From Streptomyces candidus (GTDB taxonomy: Bacteria; Actinomycetota; Actinomycetes; Streptomycetales; Streptomycetaceae): DNA of 64,000 bases. The notes under the pieces were generated by a model that did not search any database, was not told where the DNA came from, and saw only the letters and a list, made by a program, of their open reading frames with translations. Positions 16,378 through 24,748 of this stretch are shown here, piece by piece; position 1 is the stretch's first letter; each line of letters opens with the position of its first letter. The stretch spans positions 570,681 to 634,680 of the forward strand of contig NZ_JACHEM010000002.1 in NCBI RefSeq assembly GCF_014207445.1. Reading direction: 5' to 3'. The position numbers were made by a program, and so were the translations under genes.

Positions 16378-16974
16378 ATGATCAACGACATACCTGACGT
16401 GGTGCCCGCCGGACGGATGCGGGACATGGTGCAGCCGGTGCTGGCGCTGCCGGGCGGCCTGGAGCTGCGCCCGTGGCGGACGGCGGACGCCCCGCGGCTC
16501 GTGGAGGCCCGCCGGGATCCGCAGATCCGGCAGTGGAACCGCCCGGCCCCGCTGTCGGTCGCCGAGGAGGAGCAGCGGATCGGGAAGTGGGCCCGGCGCT
16601 GGCGGGACGAGGCGGCGGGAATCTGGGCGGTCGCGGAGCCCGGGGGAGGGGAGGCGGTGGGACTGGTGGGCCTCGGGGACGTGCAGCTGCGGCACGGGAG
16701 CGGCGAGATCCTCTACTGGCTGCTGCCCGCCGCCCGCGGCCGGGGCATCGCCGTCGAGGCGGCGGTCCGGCTGACCGGCTGGGCGCTGGACGACCTCGGC
16801 CTGCACCGGGTGCGGCTGACCCACTCCACGGCCAACCCGGCGTCCTGCCGGGTCGCCGAAAAGGCCGGCTTCGCGTACGAGGGAACCATGCGCAGTGCCC
16901 TGCTGCACGCGGACGGCTGGCACGACGAGCACCTGCACGCACGGGTGCAGGGAGATGCGCTGCCCGCGGTCTGA
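16378..16974 (+). CDS. GNAT-family N-acetyltransferase
   Basis: A 198-residue acetyltransferase of the RimJ/RimL-like GNAT group. The core starts at LELRPWRTADAPRLVEAR. The acetyl-CoA pyrophosphate loop is within the ILYWLLPAARGRGIAVEAAV segment (RGRGIA), followed by HRVRLTHSTANPASCRVAEKAGF, the conserved N-A-S helix. It probably acetylates an N-terminal amine or a small amine. It is divergent from the XRE regulator with only 40 bases between. CACGAT 7 bases before ATG could be a -10 giving a leaderless transcript; an ATG at 16418 is an alternative start. Confidence 0.85.
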   Translation: MINDIPDVVPAGRMRDMVQPVLALPGGLELRPWRTADAPRLVEARRDPQIRQWNRPAPLSVAEEEQRIGKWARRWRDEAAGIWAVAEPGGGEAVGLVGLGDVQLRHGSGEILYWLLPAARGRGIAVEAAVRLTGWALDDLGLHRVRLTHSTANPASCRVAEKAGFAYEGTMRSALLHADGWHDEHLHARVQGDALPAV

Positions 16975-17008
16975 GTGACCGGGGGCAGTTGGTGGCAGGC
17001 TGTTCCCG

Positions 17009-17042
17009 ACAGGTGACGTGTCCTGTTCCCCCACAGGTGACG
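17009..17042. repeat. 10-bp direct repeat upstream of pterin dehydratase
   Basis: ACAGGTGACG occurs at 17009-17018 and 17033-17042, a 24-base offset, in the short gap before the pterin dehydratase gene. It could be a paired regulator site; nothing else supports this. Confidence 0.4.
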
Positions 17043-17071
17043 CGTCGGACCGTACGGAAGGGAGTACAGCC

Positions 17072-17377
17072 ATGGCCCCTGAGCCGCTGTCGCAGAAAGA
17101 GATCGAGGACCGGCTCCGCGAACTCCCCGGCTGGTCGCTCCAGGACGACAGGATCGCCCGTACCTACCGGCTCGGCTCGCACTTCGCGGCGGCCGCCATG
17201 GTCGTCCACGTGGCCGCCGTCCAGGAGGAGCTCGACCACCACTCGGACCTCGCGCTCGGGTACCGCACCCTCGACCTGTCCGTGCACACGCACAGTGTCG
17301 GCGGCGCGGTCACCGAGCTGGACTTCGAACTGGCCCGCCGCGTCGAGGACATCGCCTCGGGGCACGGCGCGCACTGA
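17072..17377 (+). CDS. 4a-hydroxytetrahydrobiopterin dehydratase
   Basis: A 101-residue protein of the pterin-4a-carbinolamine dehydratase (PhhB/DCoH) family, which recycles the oxidised pterin cofactor formed by aromatic amino acid hydroxylases. The family signature is present as ELDHHSDLALGYRTLDLSVH followed by THSVGG and DFELARRV, with the active-site histidine pair HH and the TH. ATG at 17072 follows GGAAGGGAG. No aromatic hydroxylase is encoded nearby, so its partner is elsewhere or it has another role. Confidence 0.9.
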   Translation: MAPEPLSQKEIEDRLRELPGWSLQDDRIARTYRLGSHFAAAAMVVHVAAVQEELDHHSDLALGYRTLDLSVHTHSVGGAVTELDFELARRVEDIASGHGAH

Positions 17378-17389
17378 CGCGCGGCGGGG

Positions 17390-18364
17390 TCAGCGCGCCC
17401 CGGCCCCCGCGCCGAAGCCGGGGCGGGGAGCCGCGGCGAGCCACCGCGCGTAGGACTCGCTCCGGGCGACCGCCTCACCGTACGCGGCGGCCGTGTACCC
17501 GGCGACCTCCCGCGCGGCCTCCGCGGCGGGCGCAGCCGGATGCCAGCCCAGCAGATGCCGCCAGGTCAGCGGGGCCCCGGCCAGCGGTCTCGTCACGATC
17601 CCCGGGGCCGGCGGGAACGTCGCCCGGCACAGGCCCACCGCCCGTCCCACCTGCACCAGATGGACGCAGGACGCGGTGTCCGTCTCGTACACCTGCGTCG
17701 GGGCGAACCCGGCCCGTGCGCACGCCGCGGTGAAACAGTCCCCGAAGCAGCCCTCGCCCGGCACGTCGGTCCAGCACTCCGCGGACAGCCGGGACAGCTC
17801 CAACTCCTCCTCGTCCGCCAGTGGATGGTTCTGCGGCAGCATCACGAACACCGGATCCACCCCGACCGCCTCCCAGCTCAGCCGGTCCGTCGCGGGCGGA
17901 CGGCTCTCGCCGCAGGTGCCGATCAGGGCGTAGTCGAGGCGTCCCTCGATCAGCATGGTGCTGATCTCGGTGACCGACCAGGTGGTGTGCGTCGTGACCG
18001 GTACGGCAGGACGGGCCGTGGCCAACTGGTCCACCAGGCCGCCGAGCAGCGGTCCGTGCGTCGCCCCCAGCCGGAACCGGTCGAGGTGTGCCCAGGTATT
18101 GGCGAAACGGACGGCGTCCTCCTGCAGTTCCCGCACCGCGGGGAGCAGGACGCGGGCCCGGTCCAGTACCAGTTCGCCCAGCGGGGTCGGCCGGGACCCC
18201 GTGTGGTCGCGGTCGAACAACGGTCCGCCCAGGGCGCGTTCGATCCGACGCAGCTGAGTGCTGAGCGCGGGCTGTGCGAGTCCGAGCGCGGCGGCGGCCT
18301 TGGTGAGGCTTCCGGCGTCGGCGATGGCCCGTACGGTCCGCAGGTGGCGCAACTCCAGGTCCAT
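17390..18364 (-). CDS. LysR-family transcriptional regulator
   Basis: A 324-residue LysR regulator. The winged HTH spans about 1-60 (MDLELRHLRTVRAIADAGSL, with LGLAQPALSTQLRRIERALGG). The effector-binding domain spans about 90-295, and includes FGDCFTAACARAGFAP. The C-terminus is alanine/glycine-rich. Two AGTTATG motifs (18372-18378 and 18412-18418) lie exactly 40 bp apart immediately upstream and may be its autoregulatory sites. No recognisable divergent target gene lies on the other strand. Confidence 0.88.
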   Translation of the reverse strand: MDLELRHLRTVRAIADAGSLTKAAAALGLAQPALSTQLRRIERALGGPLFDRDHTGSRPTPLGELVLDRARVLLPAVRELQEDAVRFANTWAHLDRFRLGATHGPLLGGLVDQLATARPAVPVTTHTTWSVTEISTMLIEGRLDYALIGTCGESRPPATDRLSWEAVGVDPVFVMLPQNHPLADEEELELSRLSAECWTDVPGEGCFGDCFTAACARAGFAPTQVYETDTASCVHLVQVGRAVGLCRATFPPAPGIVTRPLAGAPLTWRHLLGWHPAAPAAEAAREVAGYTAAAYGEAVARSESYARWLAAAPRPGFGAGAGAR

Positions 18365-18743
18365 ATCAGCAAGTTATGGGGAGTGGTTACGCCCGGCAAT
18401 ACGCGTGCGCGAGTTATGTGCGGGACGGACGAGGAAAGGGTGACGGAAGTGGCCAAAGTGACGATGGGGGGTGCGCCGAGGACGGAAGCCGACCTGCGAG
18501 GCCCGCGTGGCCGGGGCCGGGCCAGAAGGGCGGAGCCCGCCGTACGGGATTCCGCCCGTACTCGACTCCGCGCCTCTTCCTCGCCGAGGCCGGACCAACA
18601 GGGCGGCGCCTGCCGCGCGAGGACCCGGCCGGCACCCCGACCCGCCCGCGTACCCGACCCGATTCGCCCCCAGACCCCGATTCGCCCCCAGACCTCGATT
18701 CGCCCACGGAGCCCGACGGTGTCGTCTCCACGCCCGGGGCCGG
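18365..18743. other. Intergenic region with regulator-site candidates and 18-bp tandem repeat
   Basis: This 379-base gap lies between the LysR gene start and the NmrA-like gene stop. It holds two AGTTATG heptamers 40 bp apart at the LysR promoter, then a GC-rich segment. I find no convincing gene, although long open frames occur on both strands because of base composition. Confidence 0.5.
18661..18714. repeat. 18-bp tandem repeat, three copies
   Basis: The unit GATTCGCCCCCAGACCCC is repeated at 18661 and 18679 (one change), with a third, more divergent copy at 18697. As the period is a multiple of three it keeps all frames open, which explains the long spurious frames here. Confidence 0.8.
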
Positions 18744-19592
18744 TCAGGACGCCGGGCCTGCCCACACCTCCTCCGCGAACGTCCGGAAGTCGCGGGCCTC
18801 CCGTCCCAGTACCGTGCGCACCCCGTCCGTCGTCGTCGCGTTGTGGCCGTCCAGCAGGGTCCCGAAGAGGTCCGCCAGCCACTGCGCCTCGGCCTCCGGC
18901 AGCCCGAAGCCCTGCAGTGCGGAGGCGTACTGCTCCACCGTCACCGGCACGTACCGCACCTCCCGGCCCGCCGCCCGGCCGATCTCCGCGGCCACCTCCG
19001 CGAAGGTGAGGAGCCGCGGACCCGTCACGTCGTAGACCTCGCCCCCGTGCCCCGGCTCCGTCAGCGTCGCCACGACCACATCCGCCAGGTCGTCCGCGTC
19101 CACCCACGGCTCGGCCGTGTCCCCGGCCGGGAAGGCGATCTCGCCGGCGGCGACGCCTTCGCCCATCGCGCCCTCGCTGAAGTTCTGCGCGAAGAACGCC
19201 GCCCGTACGACCGTCATGCCCGCGGGTGAGCCCCACGCCTCGCGCAGCGCGGACTCCGCTTCCACAGCCTCCGGTTCACCCCGTCCCGAGAGCAGGACCA
19301 GCCGCGTCAGGCCCTGCTCCCGCGCCGTCCGCCCGAAGGTGCGCATCGCGTCCACCGCGCCGGGCGCCGCCAGGTCCGGGTAGTACGTCACGTACGCGGC
19401 GTCCGCGCCGGCCAGCGCCGGGCCCCAGCTCCCCTCGTCCTCCCAGTCGAACCGGACCTCGCCCTTGCGGGACCCGGCCCGGACGTCGACGCCGTGCGCC
19501 GCCAGCCGCTCCGCCACCCGTCGCCCGGTCTTGCCCGAGGCCGCCGTCACCAGCACCGTGTTGTTCTGCTCCGTGTTCTCGTTCGTTGTCAT
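18744..19592 (-). CDS. NmrA/NAD(P)H-binding atypical short-chain dehydrogenase
   Basis: A 282-residue Rossmann-fold protein. The nucleotide-binding motif is TVLVTAASGKTGRRVAERL (about 12-30; TxxxGxxG variant). An AYVTYYPDLAAPGAV segment and LVLLSGRGEP follow, as in the NmrA-like/ergot-alkaloid-type SDR(a) family. Such proteins are NAD(P)H-binding oxidoreductases or redox sensors. It is transcribed divergently from an AraC-family regulator 100 bp away, which is its likely controller. Confidence 0.85.
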   Translation of the reverse strand: MTTNENTEQNNTVLVTAASGKTGRRVAERLAAHGVDVRAGSRKGEVRFDWEDEGSWGPALAGADAAYVTYYPDLAAPGAVDAMRTFGRTAREQGLTRLVLLSGRGEPEAVEAESALREAWGSPAGMTVVRAAFFAQNFSEGAMGEGVAAGEIAFPAGDTAEPWVDADDLADVVVATLTEPGHGGEVYDVTGPRLLTFAEVAAEIGRAAGREVRYVPVTVEQYASALQGFGLPEAEAQWLADLFGTLLDGHNATTTDGVRTVLGREARDFRTFAEEVWAGPAS

Positions 19593-19692
19593 GGCTCAAG
19601 CTTCGTCCGGCGCGAGTGGACGGAACATGCTCCACAGGCTCACTTGCCTACGCGTGCGTCCAACTTCTCGCCGCACGGCTAGGGTTCCGGTC

Positions 19693-20631
19693 ATGGACGC
19701 TCTTGCCGGGCTTCTCGACGGGCCCCGTGCCCGCGGTGCCTTCCTCCTGCGGGCCGTGCTCGACCCGCCCTGGTCGATACGCATCGAGGACCGGGCCCCG
19801 CTCACCCTCATGTGCATGACCCGCTCGACCGCGTGGGTCATGCCGGAGAGCGGCGACGCCGTTCTGCTGCGGCCGGGAGACCTCGCTGTGGCGCGCGGCC
19901 CCGACCCGTACGTCTGCGCCGACACCCCTTCCAGCCCCGTCCGGGCCAGGATCGGACCCGGCGGGGTGTGCCGTACGCAGTTCGGCACGCCGCTCGCCGA
20001 GTCCATGCAACTCGGGGTGCGGACCTGGGGGGACCGCGTCGACGGCGAGGCCGTGATGCTGATCGGGACGTATCAGCTGGGCGGAGAGGTCGGGCAGCGG
20101 CTGCTCGATGCCCTGCCGCCTCTCGCGTACCTGCCTTCCGAGAGGTGGAACTGCCCGCTGCTGCCCGTACTGGAGGACGAGATCAGCCGGGACGAGCCAG
20201 GGCAGAGCGTGTACCTGGACCGGTTGCTGGATCTGTTGCTGATCGCTTCGCTGCGGGCGTGGTTCTCGCGGCCGGAGGCCGAGGCACCCGCCTGGTACCG
20301 GGCGATGGGCGATCCGGTGGTGGGCCGGGCGCTCCGGCTGATGCAGAACGAGCCCGCCCGCCCCTGGACCGTCGCCTCCCTCGCCGCGGAGACCGGTGTG
20401 TCCAGGGCCGGACTCGCGCGCCGGTTCAGCGAGTTGGTGGGCGAGCCGCCGATGTCGTACCTCACCGGATGGCGGCTGACGCTCGCCGCTGACCTGCTGC
20501 GCGGCTCCGACGCGACGGTGGAGTCGGTGGCGAGGAAGGTCGGCTACAGCGGCTCGTTCGCGCTGAGCGCCGCCTTCAAGCGCGTGCGCGGCGTCAGCCC
20601 GCAGGAGCACCGGAGGGCTGCCGCGGGCTGA
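19693..20631 (+). CDS. AraC-family transcriptional regulator with cupin domain
   Basis: A 312-residue regulator. The N-terminal cupin_6-type sensor domain (about 1-185) includes the PWSIRIEDRAPLTL and LLRPGDLAVARGP strands. The C-terminal double helix-turn-helix (about 205-308) has WTVASLAAETGVSRAGLARRF and VESVARKVGYSGSFALSAAF. ATG 19693 is preceded by TAGGGT (19680-19685) at -10 distance, so the transcript may be leaderless. It is paired divergently with the NmrA-like gene; such pairs usually form a sensor/oxidoreductase module. Confidence 0.88.
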   Translation: MDALAGLLDGPRARGAFLLRAVLDPPWSIRIEDRAPLTLMCMTRSTAWVMPESGDAVLLRPGDLAVARGPDPYVCADTPSSPVRARIGPGGVCRTQFGTPLAESMQLGVRTWGDRVDGEAVMLIGTYQLGGEVGQRLLDALPPLAYLPSERWNCPLLPVLEDEISRDEPGQSVYLDRLLDLLLIASLRAWFSRPEAEAPAWYRAMGDPVVGRALRLMQNEPARPWTVASLAAETGVSRAGLARRFSELVGEPPMSYLTGWRLTLAADLLRGSDATVESVARKVGYSGSFALSAAFKRVRGVSPQEHRRAAAG

Positions 20632-20652
20632 CGCCGCGCACGCCGAAAGCCG

Positions 20653-21516
20653 TTACGGCTTGGGCAGCCCGCAACCGGGACGGGTCAGGTCGATCCTGCT
20701 GCCCGCGACGATGCAGGGCACCATCTGGTACGTCTGCTGGCCGTAGTTGATGCCCCTGCGCACGGTTGTCCGGCCGGCCTCGTCGACCTCGCACGGATTG
20801 TTGTCGGTACAGCGCCCGCCGCTCTCGTTGCCGGTGTTGTTGACCGCGACGACCTTGCCCGTGCCGGTGTCGAGCACCGGGGAGCCGGAGGTGCCGCCGA
20901 TGGTGTTGCAGGCCGAGGTGTAACGGACCGAGTCCTTCCAGGTCCAGGCACCCTCCTTGAGGCGGTACGCGAACCCGTCGATGTTGCAGCTGTACGTCCT
21001 CTTCCAGTACCCGGAGACGACGGTGATCGGCGTCCCCTGAGCCGGGCGCGCCGCGCTGAGCTCCAGCGCCCTGATCCCGTACTGGGTCTGTATCTGAGCG
21101 TAGGTGCTGGTCAGCTGGTACAGCGCGACGTCCGTGTCGGTCATCGTGCCGTACGCGATCTTGCTGGCCCGCAGGGTTCCGACCTTCTGGGCGGCGCCGT
21201 TGAGGAGCGAGAAGGTGCGGGACGACGCCCTGTTGACGATGACCTGGCCGGCGGCGGGGAAGCCGGTCTCCAGGCAGTGGCCGTTGGACATCACCAGGGC
21301 CGGGTCGTTGGGCTGCGAGGCGGCCGTGCGCACGACCGACCCGGAACAGTTGCTCAGCGCGACCGTTCCGGCGAAGTCGACCGCCTGGGCCGCGACGGAT
21401 TCCGGGGCGCGCGTGCCGACCGGTGCCGCGTCCGGGCTCGTGGCCGCGAAGGCGGGTGCCGCGCCTGCCCCGAGGAGCAGGGTGGCAAGGAAAGCGCCGA
21501 CGAGAGGCTTCTTCAT
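20653..21516 (-). CDS. Secreted trypsin-like serine peptidase
   Basis: A 287-residue exported serine protease (S1-like). The signal peptide is residues 1 to about 24 (MKKPLVGAFLATLLLGAGAA then AFA cleavage). Catalytic histidine is in SNGHCL (H80), aspartate in TDTDVALYQL (D127 or D129) and serine in IGGTSGSPV (S210). Cysteines at 57, 81, 178, 203 and in the C-terminal region suggest disulphides. It probably acts extracellularly in protein degradation. A 5'-truncated duplicate lies about 170 bases upstream at 21687-22019. Confidence 0.9.
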   Translation of the reverse strand: MKKPLVGAFLATLLLGAGAAPAFAATSPDAAPVGTRAPESVAAQAVDFAGTVALSNCSGSVVRTAASQPNDPALVMSNGHCLETGFPAAGQVIVNRASSRTFSLLNGAAQKVGTLRASKIAYGTMTDTDVALYQLTSTYAQIQTQYGIRALELSAARPAQGTPITVVSGYWKRTYSCNIDGFAYRLKEGAWTWKDSVRYTSACNTIGGTSGSPVLDTGTGKVVAVNNTGNESGGRCTDNNPCEVDEAGRTTVRRGINYGQQTYQMVPCIVAGSRIDLTRPGCGLPKP

Positions 21517-21686
21517 GTGGGGGTCCCCTCAGTGCCTTGTGTGACCGGGGCTGGCCTACCCCGGTTGTCATGGGCATTGTTGGGGGAACCGTCGCGTTGG
21601 ACAAGGGGGCGTCCACGGGACTGCTGTGCGCGTTGCGGTACGCGGGGCGCCCGGCTCGCGACGTGACGCGCGATGCCAGGTGACCG

Positions 21687-22019
21687 CTACGGCCTCTGTG
21701 CGGGCTCCGGCAGTCGGCAGCCCCAACGGCCTGGTTCCACAGAGCTGTTGCGTGAGATGCACCGCGCGATGCGGTATGTCTGCTGGCCGTACCCCATGGC
21801 GTGACGCACCGTTACCCGGCCGCGCCGGTCGACCTGGCGCGGATTGCTGAACGTGCAGCGCTCGCCGTCGTCGTTGCCGGTGCTGTTCACGGCGACGACC
21901 CTGCCGGTGCGCCGGTCGATCACCGGGGAGCCGGACGTGCCGCCGATGGTGTCGCACTCAGGGGTGTAGCGGAGTGAGTCCTTCCAGGTCCACTCGGCCT
22001 CCTTCAGCCGGTGCGCGAA
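21687..22019 (-). pseudogene. 5'-truncated duplicate of the trypsin-like peptidase
   Basis: The frame encodes about 110 residues closely matching the C-terminal part of the peptidase at 20653-21516: HRLKEAEWTWKDSLRYT, CDTIGGTSGSPVID, RVVAVNSTGND and GYGQQTYRIA. Signal peptide, catalytic histidine and aspartate are missing, and similarity stops abruptly near 22019; the frame upstream is unrelated. It keeps the catalytic serine motif and a C-terminal stop. This looks like the remnant of a tandem duplication followed by deletion. Confidence 0.8.
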
Positions 22020-22182
22020 GGCCCACCGGGCAAGCGGGCGGCTGCACGGCACGGCACTCCACGCCCAACCCGCCTGTCCGCCAGGTGAGTTGACCGCCCA
22101 CGCCGGCTCGTTCCGGGAGCGAACACCTGAGCGTGTCCTCGCCCCGCCGTCACGAACGGGTGAAGCGCCCCGCCCACTCCGC

Positions 22183-22650
22183 TCACTCGGCCGGTACGGG
22201 CTCCAGCTGCCACCACTGCGCGGGGGAGTCGGTGTCCTCCCACTGCTGGACGCCGGCTCCGTCCTCCGCGCTGCCGTCCGCCACTTCCAGCAGCAGTCCG
22301 CTGATCCAGCTGACCAGGGAGACGCGGCCCGGCGCATCCGGGTGCCGCTCGACGATCCATTCCTGCGCGCCGAAGTTGTTGGCGCGCCACTGCTGGATGC
22401 GGGTGCCGTTCTCGACGGAGGCGTTGGCGACGTCGAGCCGTTTGCCGGTCGCGCCGTTCACCACGTGGTGCAGCCCGCTGCCCTCGTGCACCGGACTCAG
22501 CAGCCAGCGCTGGCCCGCGGCGCCCGAGTCCTTGCCCTGCTGCACGCGAGTGCCGCCGCGCGCTTCGAGAAGCAGACCGCTGCCCACGTTGCGCAGCAGG
22601 TACGTGCCCGGGAGCGGCGCCGGCGCTCCCGCGTCCTGGCGGGCCGTCAA
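22183..22650 (-). CDS. RICIN-type beta-trefoil lectin domain protein
   Basis: A 155-residue protein made almost entirely of one ricin B-like beta-trefoil. Its repeats begin TYLLRNVGSGLLLEARGG, HHVVNGATGKRLDV and RVSLVSWISGLLLEV, each ending with a Q-W element (GQRWLL, AQEWIV, AQWWQL). No signal peptide is visible from ATG 22650, so it may be cytoplasmic or the true start may differ. Such domains bind galactose- or xylose-type carbohydrates. The neighbouring protease remnant suggests the area once encoded more secreted proteins. Confidence 0.82.
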   Translation of the reverse strand: MTARQDAGAPAPLPGTYLLRNVGSGLLLEARGGTRVQQGKDSGAAGQRWLLSPVHEGSGLHHVVNGATGKRLDVANASVENGTRIQQWRANNFGAQEWIVERHPDAPGRVSLVSWISGLLLEVADGSAEDGAGVQQWEDTDSPAQWWQLEPVPAE

Positions 22651-22841
22651 CAGCCGTCTCCGCCGGCAAGGCAGAGGCGCACCGGACAGCCGGGGTCCGC
22701 GAGGACGTCCGTTCGCGGGAGCCGGTCACGGTCGGGGTGGGGCATGAGCATGAGCGGAGTCTACGACGGCCTTCGTACGGTGTCCGGGCCGCGGCCCGCG
22801 CGGCTTTCCGTACCGTGCGCCCAACCGCCGACACGAGATAC

Positions 22842-22879
22842 GAGTGAGCCGCCACCGGGGACCCGGAGGCGGCTCACTC
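22842..22879 (-). terminator. Terminator of aldo-keto reductase gene
   Basis: A perfect 12-bp stem (22842-22853 GAGTGAGCCGCC with 22868-22879) has a 14-base loop and lies just past the stop of the minus-strand aldo-keto reductase gene. Confidence 0.75.
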
Positions 22880-22894
22880 ACCCACTGTGGCTGC

Positions 22895-23758
22895 TCAGCC
22901 GCCGAAGACCGCCGGGTCCGGGCCCAGACGCTTGCCCTCGTCCAGCGCGGCGAACGCCGCCATGTCGTCGGCGTCCAGTTCGAAGTCGAAGACGTCGTAG
23001 TTCTCCGCGATCCGCGACGGCGTCACGGACTTGGGGATCACCACGTTGCCCAGCTGGAGGTGCCAGCGCAGCACCGCCTGGGCCGGGGTCTTGCCGTGCT
23101 TGCGCGCCACGGCGACGACCGTCGGGACCTCCAGGAGGCCCTTGCCCTGGCCGAGCGGCGACCAGGCCTCGGTGGCGATGGAGTGCTGCGCGTGGCAGGT
23201 GCGCGAATCGGCCTGCTGGAGCTGCGGGTGCAGCTCGATCTGGTTGATCACCGGGACGACCGAGGTCTCCGCGATCAGTGTTTCCAGGTGCTCCGGAAGG
23301 AAGTTGGAGACACCGATCGACTTGGCGCGGCCGTCCGCGAGAATTTTCTCCATGGCCTTGTACGTGTCCACGAAAGTGCCCTTGGCGGGCAGCGGCCAGT
23401 GGATCAGGTACAGGTCGACGTAGTCCAGCCCGAGCTTGCCGAGCGACTCGTCGAAGGCGCGGAGGGTGGAGTCGTAGCCCTGCTTGTCGTTCCACAGCTT
23501 GGTGGTGACGAACAGGTCTGCGCGCGGGATTCCGGAGGAGGCGAGGGCACGGCCCGTGCCCTCCTCGTTGCCGTAGATCGCGGCGGTGTCGATGCTGCGG
23601 TAGCCGGCCTCCAGGGCCGTGCTCACCGCGGCCGTGGCCTCGTCGTCCGGCACCTGCCAGACGCCGAATCCGAGCTGCGGCATTTCGACGCCGTTGTTGA
23701 GTGTCAGGGAGGGGGCCTTGCTCACGGGGAAATCGATCCTTACGTCGTCGTACGTCAT
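22895..23758 (-). CDS. Aldo/keto reductase
   Basis: A 287-residue NADPH-dependent aldo-keto reductase of the 2,5-diketo-gluconate-reductase-like group. Family motifs are LGFGVWQV, GYRSIDTAAIYGNEEGTG (Asp and catalytic Tyr), LVTTKLW-type FVTTKLWND (Lys), LYLIHWP (His), SIGVSNF and the C-terminal IPKSVTPSRIAEN cofactor loop. The tetrad D, Y, K, H is intact. The ATG at 23758 is preferred because GGAG precedes it; the frame opens nine codons earlier. The physiological carbonyl substrate is unknown. Confidence 0.92.
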   Translation of the reverse strand: MTYDDVRIDFPVSKAPSLTLNNGVEMPQLGFGVWQVPDDEATAAVSTALEAGYRSIDTAAIYGNEEGTGRALASSGIPRADLFVTTKLWNDKQGYDSTLRAFDESLGKLGLDYVDLYLIHWPLPAKGTFVDTYKAMEKILADGRAKSIGVSNFLPEHLETLIAETSVVPVINQIELHPQLQQADSRTCHAQHSIATEAWSPLGQGKGLLEVPTVVAVARKHGKTPAQAVLRWHLQLGNVVIPKSVTPSRIAENYDVFDFELDADDMAAFAALDEGKRLGPDPAVFGG

Positions 23759-23864
23759 CGGTGTTGCTCCACTGTCAACGATCACGGCCCGGGACGCATT
23801 CCCGGCCCAGGTGATTTCTCGTGACCCGGTAGCTTTTAACCGTAAAAACGTAGATCATCCTCGT

Positions 23865-24683
23865 ATGAACGCGCATCCGGGCCGTGACCGTACCCACGCC
23901 GGCTTCGACGAACTGGTCGCCGAGGCCGACTCCGTCTCCGTCGACGGCTGGGACTTCTCCTGGCTGGAGGGCAGGGCCACCGAACAGCGCCCCTCGTGGG
24001 GGTACCAGCGGCTCATGAGTGAGCGCCTCGCCGTCGCGTCCGCCGCACTCGACATCCAGACCGGCGGCGGCGAAGTCCTCGCGGGTGCGCCCCGGCTGCC
24101 CCCGGTGACGGTCGCCACCGAGTCGTGGCCGCCGAACGTCGCCAGGGCGACCGCGCTCCTGCACCCCCTCGGCGCGGTCGTCGTCGCGGACGCGGACGAA
24201 CCGCCGCTGCCCTTCGCGGACGGGGCCTTCGACCTGGTGACCAGCCGGCACCCGGTCAAGGCCTGGTGGGAGGAGATCGCCCGGGTACTCCAACCCGGCG
24301 GCACGTACCTCTCCCAGCACGTCGGCCCGGCCAGCGTCTTCGAGATCGTCGAGTACTTCCTCGGCCCCCAGCCCGAGGCACGCCTGGGGCGCCGTCCGGA
24401 GACGGCCCGCGAGGAGGCCGGGGCGGCGGGTCTGGAGGTCGTCGACCTTCGGTCGGAGTCGCTCCGCACCGAGTTCTTCGACATCGGGGCAGTGGTCTAC
24501 TTCCTGCGCAAGGTCGTCTGGATGGTGCCCGGCTTCACGGTCGGGAAGTACCGGGACAGGCTGCGCGAGATGGACGAGCAGATCCGTCGCGACGGTCCCT
24601 TCGTGGCACATACGACCCGCTTTCTGATCGAGGCCCGCAAGCCGGTCGGAGACGGCGCGCTGCAGGGGGCGGCCTCCAGGTGA
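23865..24683 (+). CDS. Class I SAM-dependent methyltransferase
   Basis: A 272-residue protein with a methyltransferase_11-like core. DADEPPLPFADGAFDLVTSR (about 116-135) is the post-motif-II acidic strand, and IARVLQPGGTYLSQHVG is motif III. The usual glycine-rich motif I is replaced by LDIQTGGGEVLAG (about 63-75), so SAM binding is still plausible. The N-terminus (MNAHPGRDRTHAGFDELVAE) fits Streptomyces methyltransferases of this group. An AT-rich patch (CTTTTAACCGTAAAAACGTA, about 23833-23852) just upstream likely carries the promoter. Substrate unknown. Confidence 0.8.
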   Translation: MNAHPGRDRTHAGFDELVAEADSVSVDGWDFSWLEGRATEQRPSWGYQRLMSERLAVASAALDIQTGGGEVLAGAPRLPPVTVATESWPPNVARATALLHPLGAVVVADADEPPLPFADGAFDLVTSRHPVKAWWEEIARVLQPGGTYLSQHVGPASVFEIVEYFLGPQPEARLGRRPETAREEAGAAGLEVVDLRSESLRTEFFDIGAVVYFLRKVVWMVPGFTVGKYRDRLREMDEQIRRDGPFVAHTTRFLIEARKPVGDGALQGAASR

Positions 24684-24748
24684 CCACCCCTTGCGCGCCC
24701 GAGCCGCCGCCCCTCGCACCTTTGGGCTTTCGGAACGGGGCCGGGGCC

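Noticed and set aside
18414..18731. A 105-codon minus-strand ORF with SGGES repeats
   Set aside because: The repeat comes from an 18-bp tandem DNA repeat, and no ribosome site or similarity was seen.
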